DNA of 6,060 bases from an uncultured Mollicutes bacterium (GTDB lineage Bacteria > Bacillota_I > Bacilli_A > Acholeplasmatales > Anaeroplasmataceae): positions 1 through 6,060 of the forward strand of contig CAMWJY010000057.1 in assembly GCA_947174685.1 (NCBI GenBank), given 5' to 3'. The notes under the pieces are model-generated. The model was not told the DNA's origin and searched no databases. It saw nothing but the letters and a program-made list of their open reading frames with translations. The first letter of the stretch is position 1. The number at the start of each line of letters is the position of its first letter. The position numbers and the translations under genes were made by a program. Below, in pieces: positions 1 to 5,666 of this stretch.

Positions 1-169
1 ATTTTGGAAAAACTATAAATTATAGCTTGATTTCATACAAAAAACACTAATTTTTAAGGTATTTATATCATATTATGGAAAATTTCACTTAGAAAAAAAA
101 TTTAATTTTATTAAAATTATAGAAAAAAAGGAAGGAGGAAACTCAAGAAGATAGCTTCTATATCCATTA

Positions 170-198
170 TTGACAATTCTATAATTTTGGCATAAAAT
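170..198 (+). promoter_or_regulatory. Sigma-A promoter of the DUF3267 gene
   Basis: The -35 box TTGACA (170-175) matches the consensus perfectly. It is followed by a 17-bp spacer and the -10 box TAAAAT (193-198, five of six). Transcription would start near 204-205, inside or right at the edge of the Shine-Dalgarno sequence at 203-210. The mRNA leader would then be only about 15 nt. Box quality and spacing are strong; the start point is inferred from spacing alone. Confidence 0.75.
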
Positions 199-202
199 GA
201 AA

Positions 203-210
203 AAAGGAGG
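203..210 (+). promoter_or_regulatory. Strong Shine-Dalgarno site of the DUF3267 gene
   Basis: AAAGGAGG lies 9 nt before the ATG at 220 and fixes that start. Because the predicted transcription start falls at about 204-205, this site would sit at the very 5' end of the message, which is unusual. A mini-frame of eight codons (197-223) overlaps the gene start but has no ribosome binding site of its own. Confidence 0.8.
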
Positions 211-219
211 TTTCTTGCT

Positions 220-828
220 ATGAAAAAACATTTTGAAAAAGATTTACCTGAAGGATATACAGAGGTTTTCCATATGAATGCCAAAGATAAAAAAACTGGA
301 TTATTATTCACCTTATTTTCTTTAATTCTAGCTTTAATCCCTTTGGCAATTACCTTTCCAATTTATTTCTGTATAAAAAAGCTTCCGCCTATAGATTTAA
401 CCCTATACTGCTTATCTTTATTAGGATTTTGTTTTAGTATGATTCTATATGTGATATGCCATGAGCTTGTCCACGGTATTGCTTATAAAATTCTCACAAA
501 ACAAAAGCTTACCTTTGGAATGAGTTGGAGCTGTGCTTATTGTGGAGTACCTAATATTTATGTATATCGTAGGGCTTCCATCATCGCTTTACTTGCTCCA
601 TTTACTTTGTTTAGTCTTATTTTTATAGGTTTACTTGTTTGGTTTTACTCTTTCAATGGATGGCTGTATGTTGGTATGGCTGTTCTATTTGCGGTACACT
701 TTGGAGGGTGTGTTGGAGATTTATTTATGTTTTTCCTTTTCTTATTTAAATACAAGGATAAAACAATACTGATGAAGGATACTGGACCTGAACAATTCTT
801 ATATCAAAAAGGTATAGAGGTATTATAA
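220..828 (+). CDS. DUF3267-type membrane zincin-like protein
   Basis: A 202-residue integral membrane protein that looks like the DUF3267 family of putative zinc metallopeptidases. The clearest signal is an HExxH motif, HELVH at residues 81-85, placed at the end of a hydrophobic segment (about 63-80) as in membrane-embedded or membrane-edge zincins. A second conserved-looking stretch, HFGGCVGDL at 160-168, lies in the last hydrophobic region; its Asp167 or His160 is a candidate third metal ligand (inference). Hydrophobic segments run roughly 27-51, 63-80, 119-142 and 146-176, followed by a short charged tail. There is no separate cleavable signal peptide; the N-terminus is polar and probably cytoplasmic. 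The gene is monocistronic, with its own promoter and a shared terminator. Substrate and role are unknown for the family, so proteolysis is a prediction from the motif only. Length is typical for DUF3267 proteins. Confidence 0.8.
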   Translation: MKKHFEKDLPEGYTEVFHMNAKDKKTGLLFTLFSLILALIPLAITFPIYFCIKKLPPIDLTLYCLSLLGFCFSMILYVICHELVHGIAYKILTKQKLTFGMSWSCAYCGVPNIYVYRRASIIALLAPFTLFSLIFIGLLVWFYSFNGWLYVGMAVLFAVHFGGCVGDLFMFFLFLFKYKDKTILMKDTGPEQFLYQKGIEVL

Positions 829-835
829 TAAGAAA

Positions 836-866
836 AGACCGTGAATTTGAAAATGATTCACGGTCT
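836..866. terminator. Bidirectional Rho-independent terminator
   Basis: A perfect 11-bp inverted repeat (836-846 with 856-866, core GACCGTGAAT / ATTCACGGTC) encloses a 9-nt loop. On the plus strand it is followed by a T-rich run (ATTTTTATTT); on the minus strand by TTTTCTT. It lies between the stop codons of two convergent genes (828 and 872), only 43 nt apart, so one hairpin can end transcription from both sides. Confidence 0.88.
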
Positions 867-871
867 CATTT

Positions 872-1450
872 TTATTTATCTTTTTGTTCTTCTTGAATAA
901 GACGAATATCTTTAACCTTCTTTACATACTGCTTCATCTTCTTGATTTCTTCATTTCGCTCAATGAGGCTTACATCTGCTGCTTCCCAAACAAGAAGTGT
1001 TCCACTAATATTAATGACATCAAAGATAAGCTGTGGCCATTCTAATCTGCTTAAAAAATAACTAGCCAATAATAAAATGATACCACCAAAGAGTAAGGAT
1101 AGACTGGTAATATGCTTCCTTTTTCTTTCTAAGACAAAGCCATAGATTTTAAGCTTTAAATTCTTCTTTAAAATCCGTTCTACCTCTTCAAATTTATATT
1201 CCCCTAAATCTCTGATATGAATTGCAAAATGAATTTGATATTTTCTTGGAACTAAATTCAAAATTTCATTGACCTTATCAAACAAGGTTTCATTGAGCTT
1301 TTCTACTTTATCATTTCCCATATTTTGATCAATAAGTTCTGCAAAGGTATCATAATATAGCTCTGCAGTTAAAGTATTTCCATCCACAATAAAGTAGTCT
1401 TTTAGGATATCTCTTGTCCAAGCTTCAGTTTTATTAAATAATTTTTTCAT
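872..1450 (-). CDS. Unrecognised protein with two C-terminal membrane segments
   Basis: A 192-residue protein whose family I do not recognise. The N-terminal two-thirds (about 1-110) is soluble and charged, with predicted helices and a central stretch (about 71-104) of mixed strand and helix. Two hydrophobic segments follow (about 114-133 and 138-158), separated by a short SRLEWPQ turn, which would make a membrane hairpin. The tail (about 162-192) is highly charged, rich in Lys and Glu, and could form a short coiled coil. With two passes, both termini would be on the same side, probably cytoplasmic given the basic residues at 108-113. There are no catalytic or metal-binding motifs. The start is supported by GAAGG 9 nt upstream (1460-1464). 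The gene begins 20 nt after the choloylglycine hydrolase stop and is the last gene of the operon, before the terminator at 836-866. A membrane-anchored or accessory role for the operon is only a guess. Confidence 0.75.
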   Translation of the reverse strand: MKKLFNKTEAWTRDILKDYFIVDGNTLTAELYYDTFAELIDQNMGNDKVEKLNETLFDKVNEILNLVPRKYQIHFAIHIRDLGEYKFEEVERILKKNLKLKIYGFVLERKRKHITSLSLLFGGIILLLASYFLSRLEWPQLIFDVINISGTLLVWEAADVSLIERNEEIKKMKQYVKKVKDIRLIQEEQKDK

Positions 1451-1470
1451 ACTACTCTACCTTCAATTAC

Positions 1471-2427
1471 TTAATTTTGAAAATGAATTTGTTGTTTTAA
1501 AATAAGAGGATAAGCAATCAAGCTTTTCCCATCAAGATTTTCATGATGCATGCTTACGGACGTAATCTGATGATTATCATAGGTTGTGTAATAATAAATC
1601 CCTTTGGTAGCATTCATACAGGAGGTATAAATAGTGATTTCATAAGCATTATTTTCTAATTCACAACAACCACGTTGCTGATCTACAGAACCTAAAATAT
1701 GAAAGAATTGACTCACACTGGCTTCTTCTGTTTCTGCTGATTTCGAATTCAGCTTTACAAATGCAGCTCTTACAAATCTAGAGGCAGAAGACAAATCTCC
1801 AGGGAGCCCAATAGCCCCCATTCCTCTACTATAGGCATCAAGCTTAAGCTCATTAGAGAAAGTAGATTCTTTAGTTTTTATAGAAAGCCCTCGATAATTT
1901 TTCAAGTTAAATAACTGATATGGAAAAGGAGGGTTATTCGTTAATACTCCAACTGGATTATCATATACCATTAAGCCCTCTTTAACAGATTCTACAGTTA
2001 TGCATTCATTTTCATCTGCGATAATATAATGAAGCTGAGCTGTAGGTAGCTCCTTGGAAAAGCTTTCGCTTGTAATAACTAAGCTTTTTAAAACTATTTT
2101 TACCTCTGCTACAGAGGCACATATTGATAAAATGTAAGGAATAAAATTATATTGTGCCACATTTACTTTTCCTTCCTTTGGCTCATGATACACTGCATTT
2201 CCTACAAAGTTTAAGCCTGCAACTGCCAAGCCTTTTTCATTACATGCATCATAGTATAAAGGATAATTCTTTAAAACGTATGCCATACCAATAATGGCAT
2301 ATTTATTTTTCCAAGGAAATTGAAATCCTCTTGGCGTTATGACAACCTCCTCATGATAAGAATAATCATAATCTAATGTTCTTCCAAAATAAAAATCCTT
2401 CGTCTTATAGCTTGCTGCTGTACACAT
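1471..2427 (-). CDS. Choloylglycine hydrolase family protein, probable bile salt hydrolase
   Basis: A 318-residue Ntn-hydrolase of the choloylglycine hydrolase / penicillin V acylase family, which cleaves linear amide bonds, classically releasing glycine or taurine from conjugated bile salts. The start is fixed by function: Met1 is followed by Cys2, the nucleophile freed when Met is removed. Other active-site positions are present: Arg16 and Asp19 (FGRTLDYD), Asn73 (GLNF), an Asn in TNNPPF (164-165), and an Arg in SASRFVRAAF (217 or 220). Asn in GLNF is the bile-salt-hydrolase state; penicillin V acylases typically have Tyr there. The segment GMGAIGLPGDLSSASRF (202-218) also reads like bile salt hydrolases. 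Length is near the usual 315-330. There is no signal peptide, so it is cytoplasmic. A ribosome binding site AAGGA lies at 2437-2441. It is the middle gene of the operon. Family membership is secure; bile salts as the true substrate are probable, and acyl-homoserine lactones or penicillin V remain possible. Confidence 0.9.
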   Translation of the reverse strand: MCTAASYKTKDFYFGRTLDYDYSYHEEVVITPRGFQFPWKNKYAIIGMAYVLKNYPLYYDACNEKGLAVAGLNFVGNAVYHEPKEGKVNVAQYNFIPYILSICASVAEVKIVLKSLVITSESFSKELPTAQLHYIIADENECITVESVKEGLMVYDNPVGVLTNNPPFPYQLFNLKNYRGLSIKTKESTFSNELKLDAYSRGMGAIGLPGDLSSASRFVRAAFVKLNSKSAETEEASVSQFFHILGSVDQQRGCCELENNAYEITIYTSCMNATKGIYYYTTYDNHQITSVSMHHENLDGKSLIAYPLILKQQIHFQN

Positions 2428-2466
2428 GAAACCACATCCTTATCCATTAGTATTGACTAGCTTTAG

Positions 2467-3345
2467 TTAGTCTATCACAATAAGTTCATATTCTCTTGAG
2501 CCAATACCGATTTTTTCAGCTGCATCTAATATATGGCGACCGTTTTGACGCTCTACCCTCTTTACAAAATGATCTCTTCCTCTATCCTTAGATTGATAAA
2601 CCATATCGATAGACGCTTGGTCAATAGCTAATGGATCTAAGGAAATCATCATTCCAATATCCTGCATGCAAGGATCTTCTGCTACAGCACAGCAGTCACA
2701 ATCCACACTTAAATTCACAAGCATATTGATATAGACAATATTTCCCTTAAAGAAATCAACTACGGATGCTGCTGCAGCTGCCATAGACTCTAAGAAAAGA
2801 TCCTGTTTAGGAAGATGGTCCCATAAAGCATTTGGATCCTCTGTAGCACCTGCAGTATGAATATAGGCTTTCCCTGCTGAGGATGCACAACCGATAGATA
2901 ATTGCTTAAGGGCGCCTCCAAAGCCTCCCATTGGATGCCCTTTAAAATGAGATAAAACTAGCATAGAATCATAATTCGTTATGTCTTTTCCCACTAGATT
3001 TTTTTGGATAACTCCTCCATTGGGAATAGATAACTCTAACTCCCCTCTAGCATCCATAATATCTACACGAAAGTATTTTGTCCAACCGTGCTGCTTGATA
3101 AGCTCTAAATGCTTGTCTGTAGTATTTCTTGCTCCCTCATAGGCTGTATTACATTCTACTACTGTACCATGCACCTTCTCAATAATAGGTCGAACAAATT
3201 CAGGTTTAACAAAATTTTGATTTCCTTTTTCACCTGAATGTAGCTTTACTGCTACCTTCCCATTTAATGTAAATCCTAATGCTTCATATAGCCTCAATAG
3301 TCCTTCACTATCAATCTTACTTGTAAAATATACCTTTGATTTCAT
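2467..3345 (-). CDS. DUF362 domain protein lacking the ferredoxin insert
   Basis: A 292-residue cytoplasmic protein of the DUF362 family. Family signatures include VKLHSGEKGNQNFVKPEF (33-50), SHFKGHPMGGFGGALKQLSIGCAS (132-155, key residues His133, Lys135, Gly136, His137, Cys153), and CDCC followed by DIGMMISLDPLAIDQAS (216-219 and 229-245). Many family members are about 370 residues and carry a two-cluster [4Fe-4S] ferredoxin domain between the GCAS and CDC regions. Here that domain is absent: only a short linker (about 160-185) with no Cys joins the two halves. The remaining Cys residues (153, 216, 218, 219, 226) could still bind metal, but this is inference. Biochemical function is not established for the family. 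It is the first gene of the operon, with AGGAGGA (3353-3359) 7 nt before the ATG. Confidence 0.88.
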   Translation of the reverse strand: MKSKVYFTSKIDSEGLLRLYEALGFTLNGKVAVKLHSGEKGNQNFVKPEFVRPIIEKVHGTVVECNTAYEGARNTTDKHLELIKQHGWTKYFRVDIMDARGELELSIPNGGVIQKNLVGKDITNYDSMLVLSHFKGHPMGGFGGALKQLSIGCASSAGKAYIHTAGATEDPNALWDHLPKQDLFLESMAAAAASVVDFFKGNIVYINMLVNLSVDCDCCAVAEDPCMQDIGMMISLDPLAIDQASIDMVYQSKDRGRDHFVKRVERQNGRHILDAAEKIGIGSREYELIVID

Positions 3346-3374
3346 TATAGAATCCTCCTAATTCATTTATAAAT

Positions 3375-3403
3375 AGTATATCAAAAATTCTAAAGATATA
3401 CAA
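3375..3403 (-). promoter_or_regulatory. Promoter of the DUF362 / choloylglycine hydrolase operon
   Basis: On the minus strand a -10 box TATACT (3375-3380, five of six) is preceded by a 17-bp spacer and a weak -35 TTGTAT (3398-3403, three of six). Transcription would start near 3368-3369, giving a leader of about 23 nt that carries the Shine-Dalgarno site. The -35 box lies immediately after the terminator of the EF-G-like gene, in its T-rich tail, so the two elements are packed with no spare sequence. Confidence 0.6.
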
Positions 3404-3404
3404 G

Positions 3405-3440
3405 AAAAGGACACTTGTGAATGAACTAAAGTGTCCTTTT
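3405..3440 (-). terminator. Rho-independent terminator of the EF-G-like gene
   Basis: A perfect 12-bp inverted repeat (3405-3416 with 3429-3440, core AAGGACACTT / AAGTGTCCTT) encloses a 12-nt loop. On the minus strand it runs into TTTTCTTGTAT. It begins about 31 nt after the stop codon at 3472-3474 and separates the EF-G-like unit from the operon that follows. Confidence 0.88.
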
Positions 3441-3471
3441 AAATTTTCAAAATGATTTTTCTAAGAGCAGT

Positions 3472-5511
3472 TTAACGCTCTTCTTTTAAAATCTTTTCTT
3501 GAATATGGTTAGGTGTTTCTTCGTAATTGTAGAATTGCTGATAAAAATAACCACTACCCTGTGTCATTGATTTTAAATCATTTACATATTCTAATATTTC
3601 ACGTTCAGGAACTAAAGCCGTAATCTTTTGATCCTTTACAGAGTTAATGTCCATACCTGTAATTCTTCCTCTTCTAGAATTTAAATCAGAAAGAATTGTA
3701 CCAACATCCTCACTATGAACAGTTACAGTCACTTGTAGAATTGGCTCTAAAATAACTGGTTTACATTTTAAGTATGCATCCTTAAATGCCAAGATAGAAG
3801 CCATCTTAAAGGATAATTCATTTGAATCTACTGCATGATATTTTCCATCCTTTAAGCAAGCATGAACTCCAATTACCGGGAAGCCTGCCAAAAGACCCTT
3901 TTCACATGCTTCATTAAATCCCTTTTCAACTGCAGGGAAATAGTTTTTAGGAACAGTACCACCAAAGACTTCCTCTGTAAATACATTTTCCTTTGCTGGA
4001 GAGAAATCCATTTCTACTACTCCATAGAAACCAGAACCACCACTTTGCTTAATATATCTTCCTGTTCCATGAGCGGAGGCTTTAATCGTTTCACGATATA
4101 CCACCTTATATTCATTAACAGAAACATCAATCTTATAAGAATTCTTCATACGCTCTAAAATATAGGTTAAGTGGCCAACACCTAAACTACCTAATAGTAG
4201 CTGATTTGTTTCAATATTTCTTCTTACCTCTAGAGATTTATCCTCTAGCATCATCTTAGCTAAAACGCCACCCAGTTTATCTATATCACTCTTACTCTTT
4301 GCCTCTAGTGCCTTAAAATAAACTGCGCCAGGGAATTCAATTTCAGGATATTTAATAAAATTCTTAGGAGAACAAAGTGTCATAGAAGTTTCTAGACCTT
4401 CTACTTTATTAATTACACCAATCTCTCCTGCTGTTAAGCTACGAACAGCAGTTTGCTTGTTTCCACAAATTTTAAATAATTGTCCAACTGTAAAGGTCTT
4501 ATTTGTATTTGCAACTAAAACCTCATCACCTGCAGTTAAAACACCTGAATTGATTTTAAAAATGCTTGTAGTTCCAGAATAAGAATCTACATAGGTTTTA
4601 AATACAAATGCAGAGAAAGGCTCTTCATCTAAGGTCTTGCGGTATACTTCTTTAGAGGAAGCATCATAACCAACAATAGGATTTAAATCAGATGGGTTAG
4701 GTAAATAATCTTCAAGCATTTTTAAGGTAGTATGAACACCTATATTCTTAGTTGCACAGCCCACTAATACTGGAATTAAATCACCAGAAAGTACACCTGA
4801 ACGTAAGCCCTTTTGAATTTCTTCCTGAGTCAAGGCTTCTCCCATAAAGAATTTATCTAATAACTCCTCTGAGGTTTGAGCAACTGCTTCTACCATCATA
4901 TTGTTTAGCTCGAAAACCTTTAGCTTTTTATCATCATAGATTTCTGCATCCTCGCAATCACGACCGTTAAACTTTCTAGCCTTTAACGTTACTACATTAA
5001 CAAAGCCATCAAAGTTATCGTTGTGTCCCATAGGATAACAGAATGGAATAGCATTCTTTCCTAGTTTCTCTCTAATTTCAGCTAAAACATTCTCAAAGAC
5101 AACATTCTCCTTATCCATTTTATTAACAAATAAAATAGTAGGGATATTCTTTTTTCTTAATAGATTCCAGTGCTTTACGGTTTCAACCTCAACACCACTA
5201 GATGCATCCATTACTAAAATGGCTCCCTTAACCACATTGACTGCTGAAATAGCCTCGCCTATAAAATCATCATTTCCAGGGATATCAATTAAATTGATGG
5301 TACAATTATCTGTTTCTACTGGTACTACAGATAATCTAACAGATCCTAAACGATTTTGTTCTTCTGCGAGATAGTCACTTACTGTATTTTTTCTTTCAAC
5401 ACTGCCTTTAGGACGATTAGATGTTACAGAATATAATGCCTCAACTAAAGAGGTTTTTCCGCTTCCTTGATGTCCTAAAACCGCTACATTTCGAATTGTT
5501 CTTTCACTCAT
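3472..5511 (-). CDS. EF-G paralog (elongation factor G-like GTPase, EF-G2 type)
   Basis: A 679-residue translational GTPase with the full EF-G layout: G domain (about 1-275), domain II (296-380), III (390-465), IV (466-585) and V (586-672). The P-loop is GHQGSGKT (13-20) instead of the AHIDAGKT of canonical EF-G. The switch I Thr (RGITI) aligns with Ser57. Switch II reads DIPGNDDF (76-83) where canonical EF-G has DTPGHVDF, so the catalytic His is Asn80. NKMD (130-133) is intact, and GCA (251-253) stands at G5. Domain IV keeps SGGSGFYG (490-497) and the tip KYHAVDS with His559; domain V keeps RRGRITGMD (613-621). These changes place it with the EF-G-like paralogs, not the main translocase or Tet(M)-type protection proteins. 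No rpsL, rpsG or tuf neighbours are present, unlike the str operon copy of fusA. A ribosome binding site GGAAAGG (5521-5527) lies 9 nt before the ATG. Paralog assignment is firm; its cellular role is not. Confidence 0.93.
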   Translation of the reverse strand: MSERTIRNVAVLGHQGSGKTSLVEALYSVTSNRPKGSVERKNTVSDYLAEEQNRLGSVRLSVVPVETDNCTINLIDIPGNDDFIGEAISAVNVVKGAILVMDASSGVEVETVKHWNLLRKKNIPTILFVNKMDKENVVFENVLAEIREKLGKNAIPFCYPMGHNDNFDGFVNVVTLKARKFNGRDCEDAEIYDDKKLKVFELNNMMVEAVAQTSEELLDKFFMGEALTQEEIQKGLRSGVLSGDLIPVLVGCATKNIGVHTTLKMLEDYLPNPSDLNPIVGYDASSKEVYRKTLDEEPFSAFVFKTYVDSYSGTTSIFKINSGVLTAGDEVLVANTNKTFTVGQLFKICGNKQTAVRSLTAGEIGVINKVEGLETSMTLCSPKNFIKYPEIEFPGAVYFKALEAKSKSDIDKLGGVLAKMMLEDKSLEVRRNIETNQLLLGSLGVGHLTYILERMKNSYKIDVSVNEYKVVYRETIKASAHGTGRYIKQSGGSGFYGVVEMDFSPAKENVFTEEVFGGTVPKNYFPAVEKGFNEACEKGLLAGFPVIGVHACLKDGKYHAVDSNELSFKMASILAFKDAYLKCKPVILEPILQVTVTVHSEDVGTILSDLNSRRGRITGMDINSVKDQKITALVPEREILEYVNDLKSMTQGSGYFYQQFYNYEETPNHIQEKILKEER

Positions 5512-5529
5512 ATTTTAATTCCTTTCCGT

Positions 5530-5543
5530 TGTAAACGCTTTCT
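5530..5543 (-). promoter_or_regulatory. Candidate cre site (CcpA operator)
   Basis: On the minus strand AGAAAGCGTTTACA matches the Bacillota catabolite-responsive element TGWAANCGNTNWCA at 13 of 14 positions; only the first base differs. It starts about at the predicted transcription start of the EF-G-like gene (near 5545) and extends to about +15, before the ribosome binding site. A cre here normally gives repression by CcpA when preferred sugars are present. The match and position are seen; binding is inferred. Confidence 0.65.
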
Positions 5544-5551
5544 TTTATAAC

Positions 5552-5580
5552 ATTATATCATATAATATGAAGAATGAAAA
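5552..5580 (-). promoter_or_regulatory. Extended -10 promoter of the EF-G-like gene
   Basis: On the minus strand the -10 box TATAAT (5552-5557) is perfect and is preceded by TGA, the extended -10 signal. A 17-bp spacer leads to the -35 box TTTTCA (5575-5580, four of six). The start point would be near 5545, leaving a leader of about 34 nt that contains the cre-like site and the ribosome binding site. Confidence 0.8.
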
Positions 5581-5626
5581 GAAAATAATATAAATTTTTA
5601 ATAGTTTCTATCTTTTAGGACAAGAA

Positions 5627-5658
5627 AAAAGGCAAAACATATTAGTGTTTTACCTTTT
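5627..5658 (-). terminator. Rho-independent terminator of the acidic-protein gene
   Basis: A 12-bp stem (5627-5638 with 5647-5658) encloses an 8-nt loop. Eleven pairs are Watson-Crick. The remaining position (5633 with 5652) is a G-U wobble in minus-strand RNA but a C-A mismatch in plus-strand RNA, which supports use on the minus strand. The minus strand then runs into TTTTTTCTTG. It lies just after the stop codon at 5667-5669. Confidence 0.87.
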
Positions 5659-5666
5659 ATAAATGA

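Larger units (their letters stand above)
1..219. other. A+T-rich noncoding leader region
   Basis: No convincing gene lies here. Short frames lack a start codon or a usable ribosome binding site. Visible items are an A/T-only inverted repeat at 103-119 (TAATTTT, three-base loop, AAAATTA), an orphan Shine-Dalgarno-like purine run at 130-138 (GGAAGGAGG) with no ATG, GTG or TTG at usable distance, and the promoter and ribosome binding site of the 220-828 gene at the right end. Whatever lies to the left of position 1 cannot be judged. Confidence 0.6.
872..3345 (-). other. Predicted three-gene operon: DUF362, choloylglycine hydrolase, membrane protein
   Basis: Three minus-strand genes are separated by 39 and 20 nt. 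No terminator hairpin or good promoter is visible in either gap, and each gene has its own Shine-Dalgarno site. A promoter lies just before the first gene (3375-3403) and terminators flank the unit on both sides (3405-3440 and 836-866). Co-transcription is therefore inferred from layout alone. Confidence 0.75.

Noticed and set aside
103..119. A/T-only inverted repeat followed by a T run on the minus strand, as a terminator
   Set aside because: The stem has no G or C pair, and no minus-strand gene ends here, so it is more likely chance in A+T-rich DNA.
130..195. Possible small gene after the purine run GGAAGGAGG
   Set aside because: No ATG, GTG or TTG occurs at a usable distance, and the open frame ends at 193-195 within the -10 box.
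197..223. Eight-codon mini-ORF overlapping the DUF3267 start, as a translational coupler
   Set aside because: It has no Shine-Dalgarno site, and the predicted transcript starts after its ATG.
117..311. Minus-strand 64-codon frame beginning inside the DUF3267 gene
   Set aside because: It overlaps a gene with strong promoter, ribosome site and family signal, has low-complexity hydrophobic content, and no plausible promoter is seen for it.
872..3345. Defence system or toxin-antitoxin module
   Set aside because: The genes are an Ntn-hydrolase, a DUF362 protein and an orphan membrane protein; no nuclease, NTPase, reverse transcriptase or toxin motif is visible.
3862..4158. Plus-strand 98-codon frame inside the EF-G-like gene
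   Set aside because: It is fully antisense to conserved domain IV coding sequence, has no ribosome binding site, and its protein has no recognisable features.
3472..5511. Tetracycline-resistance ribosomal protection protein (TetM type)
   Set aside because: P-loop GHQGSGKT and the domain IV tip KYHAVDS match EF-G-like paralogs; Tet proteins carry a HVDAGKT-type P-loop and are about 640 residues long.
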